In this document: positions 1 through 6,322 of the stretch, in pieces
How positions within the stretch are numbered: the stretch's first letter is position 1
Layout of the letters: each line of letters begins with the position of its first letter
Source: Anaerolineaceae bacterium
GTDB taxonomy: Bacteria; Chloroflexota; Anaerolineae; Anaerolineales; Anaerolineaceae
Assembly (NCBI GenBank): GCA_027348305.1
Contig: DAIEPS010000082.1
Location: forward strand, 1-7,677
Direction of reading: 5' to 3'
Length of the DNA: 7,677 nucleotides
Notes under the pieces: model-generated
Database searches by the model: none
Told to the model about the DNA's origin: nothing
The model's input: only the letters and a program-made list of their open reading frames with translations
Translations under genes and position numbers: made by a program

Positions 1-1
1 C

Positions 2-223
2 CCCGGCATCCTGTCGATGGCCAACGCCGGTCCCAACACGGGCGGCTCGCAGTTCTTCATCACGCTCGCGGCGACCGCCTGGCTGAATGGCAAGCATGCC
101 GTCTTCGGCAAGGTCATCGAAGGCATGGATGTGCTTCAATCGCTGCGGCCGCGCGACCCTTATTATGACCAGGTACTGCTATCACCGGATATCCTCAAAT
201 CAGTCACCATTCAGGAACAATGA
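2..223 (+). CDS. Cyclophilin-type peptidyl-prolyl cis-trans isomerase, C-terminal part
   Basis: This is the 3' end of a cyclophilin, an enzyme that catalyses cis-trans isomerisation of prolyl peptide bonds and assists protein folding. The 5' end lies outside the window, and the frame is open from base 2 (Pro-Gly-Ile-Leu-Ser before the Met at 17). The visible part has the family core: MANAGPNTGGSQFFIT at 17-64, then a Trp-Leu-Asn-Gly-Lys-His segment and the VFGKVIEGMDVL strand. Gln and Phe of SQFFIT and the Trp and His further on belong to the known active-site cleft. The tail (Arg-Pro-Arg-Asp-Pro to the stop at 221-223) is typical of the short bacterial single-domain forms. No targeting signal can be judged because the N-terminus is missing. 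The stop overlaps the start of the next gene (ATGA), so the two are probably translated together. Bases 1-120 are about 66% GC against about 45% for 181-240. Family assignment is secure. Confidence 0.93.
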   Translation, partial: PGILSMANAGPNTGGSQFFITLAATAWLNGKHAVFGKVIEGMDVLQSLRPRDPYYDQVLLSPDILKSVTIQEQ

Positions 224-1467
224 TCTTGTCTGATCAGCCCATCAAAACGCACCTGCCATCCGTAGCTCAATTGATCATCAGCATTTTTGGACTGGTGACT
301 TCGCTATTTTCAGCGCTGGCTTTGCTGCTGCTTATGAAACTAGGCAGTTCATTTCAATCAATCGGCGGGCAGACAGACCAATCCGTTTACGTACTAGCCT
401 GGCTCGGAATCCTCCTTTCGCTGGCGTCCATTCCCTCCCTCGTTTTATCCATCCGCCGGTTGGCGAGACTGCCAAACCCACCAAACCAACCCCGCTCGAG
501 ACTACTGTCCGCAAGCATCGCTTTTTTGGCGATCCTCCCGCTGGGTTATCTGGTCTATTCTTCACCTGACCTTTTTTCAAATTCCTTCCTCAAAGTTCTG
601 ATCTCTTTCATCACGGTGGCCGTTCCGCTGTGGTGGTTTATTGAGTTGGGCCAGAACAAATTACAAAGAAGCAGTTCTCAGCGCTTCTGGGGATTGATCA
701 ACTTCCAGATCTTTGCCGGCATGCCGATCGTGTTTTTTGTGGAAGTTGTCCTCTTTGTGCTGGCATTGATCCTTGGTGGAGTCTGGCTGGCGAACAAGAA
801 TAGTTTTGCCCCGCTGTTAATGACCCTTCAAACTCAAATAATGGTCGACCCCAATAATTTGAGTTCCGTTCTCAATCAGGTCACACCCCTTCTTCAAAAA
901 CCCGGTGTGCTAGCCGCCATCTTTTTCTCACTTTCGATTGTGACACCCCTGGTCGAAGAATTCTTTAAACCGCTTGCTCTTTGGTTCTTTATCAAACGTG
1001 ATTGGTCAGAATCTGAAGGTTTCAGTGCCGGCCTGGTTTGCGGAGCTGCCTTTGCCCTGGTGGAAAGTATCAGTAGTGTAGTCTCCATGCCGCAAGAAAA
1101 CTGGACGGTTCTGCTCATCGCCAGAATGGGCACCGGTCTTTTACACACGCTGACGGCCGGTCTGACCGGTTGGGGACTGGTATCCTCGTGGAAAAAGGGC
1201 AACTACAAACGCCTGGCCGTCACCTACCTGGTCAGCATGTCTCTGCACGGCATTTGGAATTTCTTTGCCCTCCTATCTGGCTTGGGCACCAATCTCGATC
1301 TCTTTGCCAATTCAACCCTGGCCGCATTTTCAAGTTATTCCCCCTGGGTTTTAGGCGCCCTCTTTGCCGCGATGTTGGCTTTGTTATTCTTAATGAATCA
1401 AAGAATTCGTTCAACAATATCCCTTCCCCCACCAATTCCTCCCTTGCCCATCGAAAGCATGGGGTAA
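220..1467 (+). CDS. PrsW-like intramembrane metalloprotease
   Basis: A 415-residue polytopic membrane protein with the motif set of PrsW, a relative of CAAX proteases. In Bacillus, PrsW makes the first cut in the anti-sigma factor RsiW. Visible motifs are Glu246-Glu247-x-x-Lys250 in VTPLVEEFFKPL, a GAAFALVES helix with Glu282, His309 in LLHTLTAGLTGWG, and His343 plus Asn347 in SLHGIWNF; the Glu and His residues are the expected metal and catalytic groups. At least seven hydrophobic helices can be seen, four of them in the first 190 residues before the protease core. The tail (about residues 395-415) is rich in proline (PPPIPPLP). The protein is longer than the roughly 220-residue Bacillus PrsW, which is common for the wider family. 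The start at 220 overlaps the cyclophilin stop, with an AGGA at 213-216 only 3 bases away, so reinitiation is likely. The substrate is unknown, and no sigma or anti-sigma gene is adjacent. Confidence 0.85.
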   Translation: MILSDQPIKTHLPSVAQLIISIFGLVTSLFSALALLLLMKLGSSFQSIGGQTDQSVYVLAWLGILLSLASIPSLVLSIRRLARLPNPPNQPRSRLLSASIAFLAILPLGYLVYSSPDLFSNSFLKVLISFITVAVPLWWFIELGQNKLQRSSSQRFWGLINFQIFAGMPIVFFVEVVLFVLALILGGVWLANKNSFAPLLMTLQTQIMVDPNNLSSVLNQVTPLLQKPGVLAAIFFSLSIVTPLVEEFFKPLALWFFIKRDWSESEGFSAGLVCGAAFALVESISSVVSMPQENWTVLLIARMGTGLLHTLTAGLTGWGLVSSWKKGNYKRLAVTYLVSMSLHGIWNFFALLSGLGTNLDLFANSTLAAFSSYSPWVLGALFAAMLALLFLMNQRIRSTISLPPPIPPLPIESMG

Positions 1468-1470
1468 AAT
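1465..1470 (+). promoter_or_regulatory. Possible -10 element upstream of the dedA-like gene
   Basis: TAAAAT matches the TATAAT consensus at five of six positions and is preceded by GGGG. It overlaps the stop codon of the PrsW-like gene. The best -35 candidate is TTGCCC at 1444-1449, with a spacer of 15 bases, which is short. A start of transcription near 1477 would give a leader of about 29 bases that includes the ribosome-binding site. This is inferred from sequence only. Confidence 0.3.
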
Positions 1471-1493
1471 AGTACGACTAAACTCATTCAAGT

Positions 1494-1499
1494 AAAGGG
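1494..1499 (+). promoter_or_regulatory. Ribosome-binding site of the dedA-like gene
   Basis: AAAGGG lies 6 bases before the ATG at 1506. It supports that start and shows that this gene can be translated independently of the upstream gene. Confidence 0.5.
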
Positions 1500-1505
1500 C
1501 TTTTC

Positions 1506-2186
1506 ATGAACCTCATAAAACTACTCATTGACTTCATTTTGCACATTGATGTGCATTTAGCTGAAATTATTAACGCCACCGGGTTGTGGACTTATGGCAT
1601 CCTGTTTTTTGTGATCTTTATCGAAACAGGACTTGTGGTAACTCCCTTCCTCCCCGGGGACTCATTGCTCTTCGCCGCAGGCGCCCTGGCCAAAACCACC
1701 GGCGCTCTGGATATCAAATGGCTGTACCTGTTGATGGTGGCGGCTGCAGTGCTTGGCGATACCGCCAACTATTGGATTGGCCGTTTTTTGGGACCCAAAG
1801 TCTTCACCACCAAGAGTCGTCTGTTTAAGAAAGAATACCTTGACCGAACCCATGCATTCTATGAAAAACACGGCGGCAAAACGATCTTCCTGGCGCGTTT
1901 CATTCCCATCATCCGCACATTTGCCCCATTTGTAGCTGGTATCGGTAAAATGACTTATGGTCATTTCATATCATACAACATTGTCGGCGGCATCGTCTGG
2001 CCGGCGATCACTCTTTTCAGCGGTTACTTTTTTGCCGAGATCCCCTTTGTGAAAAACAATTTCTCACTGGTTGCGGTTGCCATCATTCTCATTTCTGTGA
2101 TTCCCATTGGCATCGAATGGCTCAAGAGCCGCAAGGAGAAATCCAGTGCTAAAGTGGAAGTGAAAGTGGAAGAACCTGGCAAATAA
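1506..2186 (+). CDS. DedA family membrane protein (VTT/SNARE-associated domain)
   Basis: A 226-residue inner-membrane protein of the DedA family. Members are linked to membrane homeostasis, proton-dependent transport and, in some bacteria, recycling of polyprenyl-phosphate or phospholipid across the membrane. The acidic residues known to matter in E. coli YqjA/YghB have counterparts here: Glu40 in FIETGL and Asp52 in FLPGDSLL. So do the two arginines, Arg131 and Arg137, in LARFIPIIRTFAPFVAG. The GDTANYWIGRFLG segment (84-96) is also typical. Hydrophobic helices fall at about 28-48, 53-65, 71-90, 154-178 and 187-206, in the re-entrant-loop pattern of the family. The C-terminal tail is charged (KVEVKVEE) and is encoded by a 12-base tandem repeat. 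Length is normal. The gene sits 38 bases after the PrsW-like gene and 40 before plsC, an arrangement compatible with a role in lipid handling. The specific substrate cannot be read from sequence. Confidence 0.93.
   Translation: MNLIKLLIDFILHIDVHLAEIINATGLWTYGILFFVIFIETGLVVTPFLPGDSLLFAAGALAKTTGALDIKWLYLLMVAAAVLGDTANYWIGRFLGPKVFTTKSRLFKKEYLDRTHAFYEKHGGKTIFLARFIPIIRTFAPFVAGIGKMTYGHFISYNIVGGIVWPAITLFSGYFFAEIPFVKNNFSLVAVAIILISVIPIGIEWLKSRKEKSSAKVEVKVEEPGK
2151..2174 (+). repeat. Two-copy 12-base tandem repeat in the dedA-like gene
   Basis: AAAGTGGAAGTG at 2151-2162 is followed directly by AAAGTGGAAGAA at 2163-2174, identical at ten of twelve positions. It encodes the Lys-Val-Glu-Val / Lys-Val-Glu-Glu tail and probably arose by slippage in a region without structural constraint. 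Confidence 0.7.
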
Positions 2187-2192
2187 TGACTA

Positions 2193-2220
2193 TTGACCTT
2201 TACGCAAAAATAAGGACAAT
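2193..2220 (+). promoter_or_regulatory. Weak candidate promoter for the plsC-like gene
   Basis: TTGACC at 2193-2198 matches the -35 consensus at five of six positions. GACAAT at 2215-2220, 16 bases later, matches the -10 at four of six. Transcription from it would begin at or next to the ATG at 2227. An AAGGA at 2212-2216 lies 10 bases from the ATG and could instead be the ribosome-binding site of a readthrough mRNA. Both readings are open. Confidence 0.25.
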
Positions 2221-2226
2221 AGAAAT

Positions 2227-2895
2227 ATGAAACCAAATGAATTAAGAAGAATCCTGGTCTGGTTATTAAAAAGATTGACAGTCACCGAATTTCTCGGAGC
2301 TGAGAATATTCCGTTAACCGGCGGTGTTTTGATCGCCACTAATCACATGAGCCGCATGGATATCCCGGTCTTGTTCTTAACGCCCAATCGGCCCGATATG
2401 ACCGCTCTGGTCACCACCAAATATCTCAAATATCCGCTCCTGCGCTGGTTCATCGTCACCGCGCAGGGCATCTGGCTTGACCGCGACACCGCAGATTTCA
2501 GCGCCTTCCGAAACGCCATGAATGCGCTCAACCAGGGCATGGCCATTGGCATAGCCCCAGAAGGCACTCGCAGTAAAACTGCCCAACTTTTGGAAGGCAA
2601 ACCAGGCACAGCCTTGCTGGCATTGCGAGCTGGTGTGCCCATTTTGCCCGTGGCAATTTCTGGCACAGAAGATGCAGTTGAGAAGATGAAACATTTTAAG
2701 AAACCGCATATCACGGCCCAATTTGGTAAATTGATCCCTGCTCCAACGCTTGACCGCAACAACCGCGAGGGGCAGCTTCAGCAGCTTACTGATGAGGTCA
2801 TGTGCCAGATCGCTGCCATGCTCCCGGAGCATTATCACGGTTTCTACAAGGACCATCCCCGTCTGAAAGAGATATTGGCTGAAAATTCCAAATAG
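2227..2895 (+). CDS. plsC: 1-acyl-sn-glycerol-3-phosphate acyltransferase family protein (PlsC-like)
   Basis: A 222-residue acyltransferase of the PlsC/LPLAT family. It is expected to transfer an acyl group to lysophosphatidic acid, giving phosphatidic acid at the cytoplasmic face of the membrane. All four family motifs are visible in order. The catalytic HX4D is His40 to Asp45 (NHMSRMD). Motif II is GIWLDRD at 81-87. Motif III is PEGTRS at 111-116, which binds the glycerol-phosphate group. Motif IV is GVPILPVAISG at 136-146. There is no long transmembrane helix; the N-terminal 25 residues are basic and hydrophobic and could lie on the membrane. Length is normal for the short bacterial forms. 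The start is the only suitable ATG after the previous gene. The exact acyl acceptor is uncertain, since close relatives act on other lysolipids. It lies between a DedA protein and a methyltransferase-like membrane protein, so a phospholipid role fits its setting. Confidence 0.9.
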   Translation: MKPNELRRILVWLLKRLTVTEFLGAENIPLTGGVLIATNHMSRMDIPVLFLTPNRPDMTALVTTKYLKYPLLRWFIVTAQGIWLDRDTADFSAFRNAMNALNQGMAIGIAPEGTRSKTAQLLEGKPGTALLALRAGVPILPVAISGTEDAVEKMKHFKKPHITAQFGKLIPAPTLDRNNREGQLQQLTDEVMCQIAAMLPEHYHGFYKDHPRLKEILAENSK

Positions 2896-2931
2896 TTTAT
2901 TGGTTGTTCCTTTTTTGTTGAATATGGGGTC

Positions 2932-3537
2932 ATGATGAATCAATCCGGTTTCTGGTGGATCCTGATCGCCGGCGCGGTCTATGGTGCCATACATTCACTG
3001 ACAGCCTCGGTACGACTCAAGCAATTGGCCGCTAAACATTTCGGCGACCCCGGGCGCCGGTATTACCGCCTGGCCTACGTGATCATTTCGCTTATTACTA
3101 CACCGCTCTACATGTCTCTGATCCTGCTGCTGCCGGATGCGCGACTTTATCGCATTCCAACCCCGTGGATCTACCTGACCCTGGTTATTCAGCTCATGGC
3201 TTTGGTCGGAATGGCACTGAGCTTCCGCGGAACTGGAGCCATCTCTTTCCTCGGCCTGGAAAGCCTGCTCATAAAAACCTCCGAGCCTGCCAGGAACTCG
3301 CTGATGACCGGCGGCTTTTATAAGTATTCACGGCATCCCATCTATTTCTTTTCACTGGTCTTTTTATGGCTGCTCCCGTGGATGAGTTGGAACCTGCTGG
3401 CTTTTGCCATCGGTGTGACCCTTTACACGCTGATCGGCTCACGCTTTGAAGAACACAAACTTGTCGGGGAATTCGGACAAACCTACATCGATTACCGCAA
3501 AGTGACACCCTGGATCATCCCGATCAAATTCAAGTAA
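2932..3537 (+). CDS. Membrane methyltransferase-like protein, isoprenylcysteine O-methyltransferase/phospholipid methyltransferase fold
   Basis: A 201-residue integral membrane protein resembling the ICMT/PEMT group, which also includes NnrU-like proteins and the methanethiol methyltransferase MddA. The conserved C-terminal half has GGFYKYSRHPIY (127-138) with the Arg-His-Pro of the S-adenosylmethionine site, a long hydrophobic hairpin (about 139-168), then a Glu-Glu pair at 173-174 and a Tyr-x-x-Tyr-x-x-x-Thr-Pro-Trp end (185-194). The N-terminal half has helices at about 7-24, 47-68 and 76-97, with a His-Ser in the first that recalls NnrU/MddA. The likely reaction is transfer of a methyl group to a small thiol, an isoprenoid or a lipid headgroup; which of these is unknown. 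Two consecutive ATG codons (2932 and 2935) are possible starts. A GGGG at 2926-2929 lies 2 bases from the first and 5 from the second, so the second may be the real one. The next gene begins 15 bases after its stop. Confidence 0.8.
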   Translation: MMNQSGFWWILIAGAVYGAIHSLTASVRLKQLAAKHFGDPGRRYYRLAYVIISLITTPLYMSLILLLPDARLYRIPTPWIYLTLVIQLMALVGMALSFRGTGAISFLGLESLLIKTSEPARNSLMTGGFYKYSRHPIYFFSLVFLWLLPWMSWNLLAFAIGVTLYTLIGSRFEEHKLVGEFGQTYIDYRKVTPWIIPIKFK

Positions 3538-3552
3538 CCAGTCAGGCCGCCT

Positions 3553-5859
3553 ATGCCGCTTCTATGGGTCTCACTCGCTTTTCTTTTCGGTCTTTTGACC
3601 GGGGAAGGACTGCGTCTGAGTTTGCCCATCTGGCTGGCACTCTTCACTACCTTTTTGCTCCTATCCCTGTTTGACCGCAAAATTCAAAACCGCTTTCGCC
3701 CGTGGGAACGATTGCGCAAGGTGCTGCCGCTTTCGCTTGGCGTGCTGCTGCTCTTTTTCGCATTAGGCGGGCTACGCGCCTGGACGGACAGCCACTCCGT
3801 GATAAGAACGGACGACCTGGCCTGGTTCAACGACAAAGGCGAATATGTGGTCACGGGCTGGGTATCTGCTGCACCTGACCGCAGAACAGATCAAACCATT
3901 TACCAAATCTCGACCATCGAGATCACAGATCCCGCAAGCAATGATTGGGCGCACGCCTCACGCAAGATCCATGGATTGGCGCAGGTGCGTATGGCTGCCA
4001 GCTCTCAATGGCAGTATGGCGACCTGCTTCAATTCACGGCCAGACTTGCCACCCCCTCAGAAAACAGTGATTTCTCATACCGTGATTATCTGGCGAAATA
4101 CAACATCCATACCGTGATCTACCATCCACAAGGGGTGACCCAGATGGGCAGCAATTATGGCGATGCCCTGCGCAAAGGAATGATCGGTTTTCGTGAACGG
4201 GCACGCCAGAGCATCTTTGAGGTTTTTCCCCAGCCTGAAGCCGGCCTGCTCAGCGGCATCCTGCTCGGCATGGATAACGATCTGCCGCCCAGCCTGGCGC
4301 AGGCTTACCGCGACACCGGCGTGGCCCACATCATCGCCATATCCGGTTTCAACCTGGCGATCCTGGCGGGCCTGTTCCTGTTGATCTTCACCCGCCTGGT
4401 CGGACCCTATTGGGCGGCACTGGTTTCGGCCATTTTGCTGGGGTTTTATGCGGTCATGGTGGATGTGCCTGAGTCGGTGATGCGTGCATTGATCATGGCC
4501 GTGCTGGCCATGGGCGGGCATTTGGTTGGCAGACGCCAGGCAGGATTGAACGCGCTTTTCTTTACCGCGGCGGTCATGTGCCTGTTGAAACCGCTTCAGC
4601 TCAGAGATATCAGTTTTCAGCTTTCCTTCGCCGCCACCTTTGGTCTGGTGGCTTTTGCCCAACCCATGCAGGATTGGCTTAATGGATTGCTCGAGAAAAA
4701 GGTTTCAGAGAAAGCCGCCTCAAAATGGACAAAACCGCTGAGTGAATACTTTCTTTTCACCCTGGCGGCTCAATTCGCCACCCTGCCGTTTATCGCCGCG
4801 CATTTTGGACGCATCTCGCTCAGCGCACTGCTGGCCAACCCGCTGGTGCTGCCCTTTCAGCCCGCGGTGATGATCAGCGGTGCACTCACCACATTGGCAG
4901 GCATGCTCCATCCGTTGGCGGGTAAAGTGTTGATGTTTTTTGCGTGGCCGTTTTTGAAATATACCAACGTCATGGTGGCCCTGCTGGCCAAGATCAAGGG
5001 AGGCGTTTTGACCATTCACCCGGCTTTTACGATCTGGATCTTCATAATTTTTGGATTACTCGTGCTGCTCTTTTTCCTGCGCAAAAGACTGGCCAGGTTC
5101 TTCCAATCAAGCCGCTTCATCTGGGTCGTGTTCGTATTGGGCGCCGCAAGCGTTTCGATCTGGTCCATAGCCGCCAGCCAGCCCGACGACATGCTTCATC
5201 TGAACCTCGTGCGCTGCGGAGATGAATCCACCTTCATGCTGAGATCGCCTGGCGGAGAAACGTTCGCATTCGATCCACTCGGCAATATGGATGAGTTTTC
5301 CTCCAGCCTGGAGCAGAAGCTTTCGCCGTGGTCATTCCACCTGGATTCGGTCTTGCTCACCAACCGCAAGAGCGCCGCTCCGCTGGCGGATCTCACCGAT
5401 CAGATCAGCATCCGTCAAATGCTGCTGGCGCCTGCCAGCTACCGGGCTGAAAGCGACGCTAAACCGCTGACCCTCCCTGACGGCATTGAGATCGACAAAC
5501 TGCTGCCCGGAGAGACGATTGAAATTGAACCTGGCCTCAGGCTGACCCTCGCGGCGGAGGACCTGAACGGTACCGCCCTGCTGTTGCAATACGGCAGCCT
5601 GAAGGTGCTCATCCCAAACGGTGTGGATTATGCGGTAATTAAATCAACCGCACCTGAGGCTCTATCTGGCTTGACCGCCCTGGTGCTCGGCGAAGAAGAC
5701 GTCAGCGCCATCCCGCCCCGGGTGTGGCGCAACCTGTCGCCACAGATGATCTTATGGAGTGACCGCAGCGTATCGCCTTTCGATAATTCCGCAGGTGTTG
5801 ATGAGTCCGCTGAAGTGCAGCTTGTCTCTGATGGAACAAAAACGTGGATAGGCCAATAA
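3553..5859 (+). CDS. comEC: ComEC/Rec2 family DNA internalisation protein with a degenerate C-terminal domain
   Basis: A 768-residue polytopic protein of the ComEC/Rec2 family, the inner-membrane channel that passes single-stranded DNA into the cytoplasm in natural transformation. Order of parts: two N-terminal helices (about 2-20 and 24-42), a third at 58-76, and a DUF4131/OB-like region at about 95-190 that ends in the FSYRDYL motif (174-180). The competence domain runs from about 229 to 530 with GILLG (235-239), HIIAISGFN (259-267), PESVMRALIMA (306-316) and LRDISFQLSFAA (350-361). A metallo-beta-lactamase-like region follows from about 547. In that last region the expected metal-binding His-x-His-x-Asp-His is replaced by Thr603-Asn-Arg-Lys-Ser-Ala-Ala609, and the usual GQGD is Cys-Gly-Asp-Glu at 555-558. 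The fold may persist but the hydrolase chemistry should not. Only a weak AGG (3544-3546) precedes the ATG, so translation is probably coupled to the upstream gene. No other competence gene is in view. Confidence 0.92.
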   Translation: MPLLWVSLAFLFGLLTGEGLRLSLPIWLALFTTFLLLSLFDRKIQNRFRPWERLRKVLPLSLGVLLLFFALGGLRAWTDSHSVIRTDDLAWFNDKGEYVVTGWVSAAPDRRTDQTIYQISTIEITDPASNDWAHASRKIHGLAQVRMAASSQWQYGDLLQFTARLATPSENSDFSYRDYLAKYNIHTVIYHPQGVTQMGSNYGDALRKGMIGFRERARQSIFEVFPQPEAGLLSGILLGMDNDLPPSLAQAYRDTGVAHIIAISGFNLAILAGLFLLIFTRLVGPYWAALVSAILLGFYAVMVDVPESVMRALIMAVLAMGGHLVGRRQAGLNALFFTAAVMCLLKPLQLRDISFQLSFAATFGLVAFAQPMQDWLNGLLEKKVSEKAASKWTKPLSEYFLFTLAAQFATLPFIAAHFGRISLSALLANPLVLPFQPAVMISGALTTLAGMLHPLAGKVLMFFAWPFLKYTNVMVALLAKIKGGVLTIHPAFTIWIFIIFGLLVLLFFLRKRLARFFQSSRFIWVVFVLGAASVSIWSIAASQPDDMLHLNLVRCGDESTFMLRSPGGETFAFDPLGNMDEFSSSLEQKLSPWSFHLDSVLLTNRKSAAPLADLTDQISIRQMLLAPASYRAESDAKPLTLPDGIEIDKLLPGETIEIEPGLRLTLAAEDLNGTALLLQYGSLKVLIPNGVDYAVIKSTAPEALSGLTALVLGEEDVSAIPPRVWRNLSPQMILWSDRSVSPFDNSAGVDESAEVQLVSDGTKTWIGQ

Positions 5860-5869
5860 AAGCCAATCC
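5846..5869. repeat. Imperfect dyad across the comEC stop codon
   Basis: The arms GGATAGGC (5846-5853) and GCCAATCC (5862-5869) pair at seven of eight positions, with one A/A mismatch, around an 8-base loop that contains the TAA stop. No run of T follows, so it is not a standard intrinsic terminator. It lies directly upstream of the TATACT element of the next gene, where an operator or a weak RNA hairpin could sit. Confidence 0.4.
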
Positions 5870-5871
5870 TC

Positions 5872-5882
5872 CGGTATACTTC
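5872..5882 (+). promoter_or_regulatory. Candidate -10 element CGGTATACTTC directly before the ykvA-like start
   Basis: TATACT at 5875-5880 matches the -10 consensus at five of six positions and ends 7 bases before the ATG at 5888. Transcription would therefore begin at or next to the start codon. There is no ribosome-binding sequence between them, which fits a leaderless mRNA. No good -35 hexamer is visible 16-18 bases upstream. The same eleven bases occur again upstream of galE at 6852-6862. Confidence 0.45.
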
Positions 5883-5887
5883 GACCC

Positions 5888-6280
5888 ATGACCTTTATTG
5901 AGAGAATCAAAACCAGGGCAAAACAACTCAAACGTGAGATCCTGGCATTGTGGTTTGCCGCACGCGATCCACGGACGCCGTGGTACGCCAAGGGGCTTGC
6001 ATTGCTCGTGACCGCCTACGCCTTCAGCCCGATCGATCTGATCCCTGATTTTATTCCCTTGTTGGGTTACCTGGATGACCTGGTGCTCATCCCGGCCGGG
6101 ATTGCTTTATCTATCAAATTGGTCCCACCCGAAGTGATGCAGGCGTGCCGCGAGAAAGCAGATCTTGAGACTCAAAAACCGGTCAGCATCGCCGGCGCAG
6201 TGGCTATAGGCTTGATCTGGTTGGCAATTCTCTTTCTAATTGGCCGGGCACTCTATCCGCTGATATTGCCAAAGCATTAA
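5888..6280 (+). CDS. YkvA/DUF1232 family membrane protein
   Basis: A 130-residue protein with the DUF1232 (YkvA) domain at about residues 30-80. Its signature is clear: Ala-Tyr-Ala-Phe-Ser-Pro-Ile-Asp-Leu-Ile-Pro-Asp-Phe-Ile-Pro (43-57) followed by LGYLDDLVLIP (59-69). The domain core is hydrophobic, and a further transmembrane helix spans about 101-125, so the protein is probably anchored in the cytoplasmic membrane with a basic N-terminus (Lys and Arg at 8-16) inside. The biochemical function of the family is not established. The start is the ATG at 5888, where no ribosome-binding site is present but a -10-like TATACT lies immediately upstream. It follows comEC by 28 bases and precedes the DUF3592 gene by 42. 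The family call is firm and any role is unknown. Confidence 0.9.
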   Translation: MTFIERIKTRAKQLKREILALWFAARDPRTPWYAKGLALLVTAYAFSPIDLIPDFIPLLGYLDDLVLIPAGIALSIKLVPPEVMQACREKADLETQKPVSIAGAVAIGLIWLAILFLIGRALYPLILPKH

Positions 6281-6311
6281 ACCTCAGTTAAACTCAATGG
6301 AACTCAAGACC

Positions 6312-6317
6312 TAGGAG
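6312..6317 (+). promoter_or_regulatory. Ribosome-binding site of the DUF3592 gene
   Basis: TAGGAG lies 5 bases before the ATG at 6323 and is among the strongest such sites in the window. It fixes the start of the DUF3592 protein. Confidence 0.65.
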
Positions 6318-6322
6318 AACTA

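Noticed and set aside
1170..1472. 100-codon open frame on the + strand overlapping the end of the PrsW-like gene
   Set aside because: It lies wholly in another frame of a gene whose catalytic motifs (His309, His343) are in this same stretch, and it has no motif of its own.
2888..2918. Possible terminator after plsC (CCAA...TTGG followed by a run of T)
   Set aside because: The stem has only four pairs with mismatches next to it, and the T run (2911-2916) starts several bases after it. This is too weak to call.
2377..2994. 205-codon open frame on the - strand opposite plsC
   Set aside because: The + strand has all four PlsC motifs. The opposite frame has no motif, no ribosome-binding site of note, and runs across two genes and their gap.
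4075..4662. 195-codon open frame on the - strand opposite comEC
   Set aside because: It is a shadow of the conserved competence domain. Its product is full of His, Gln and Gly, as expected from reverse reading of hydrophobic codons.
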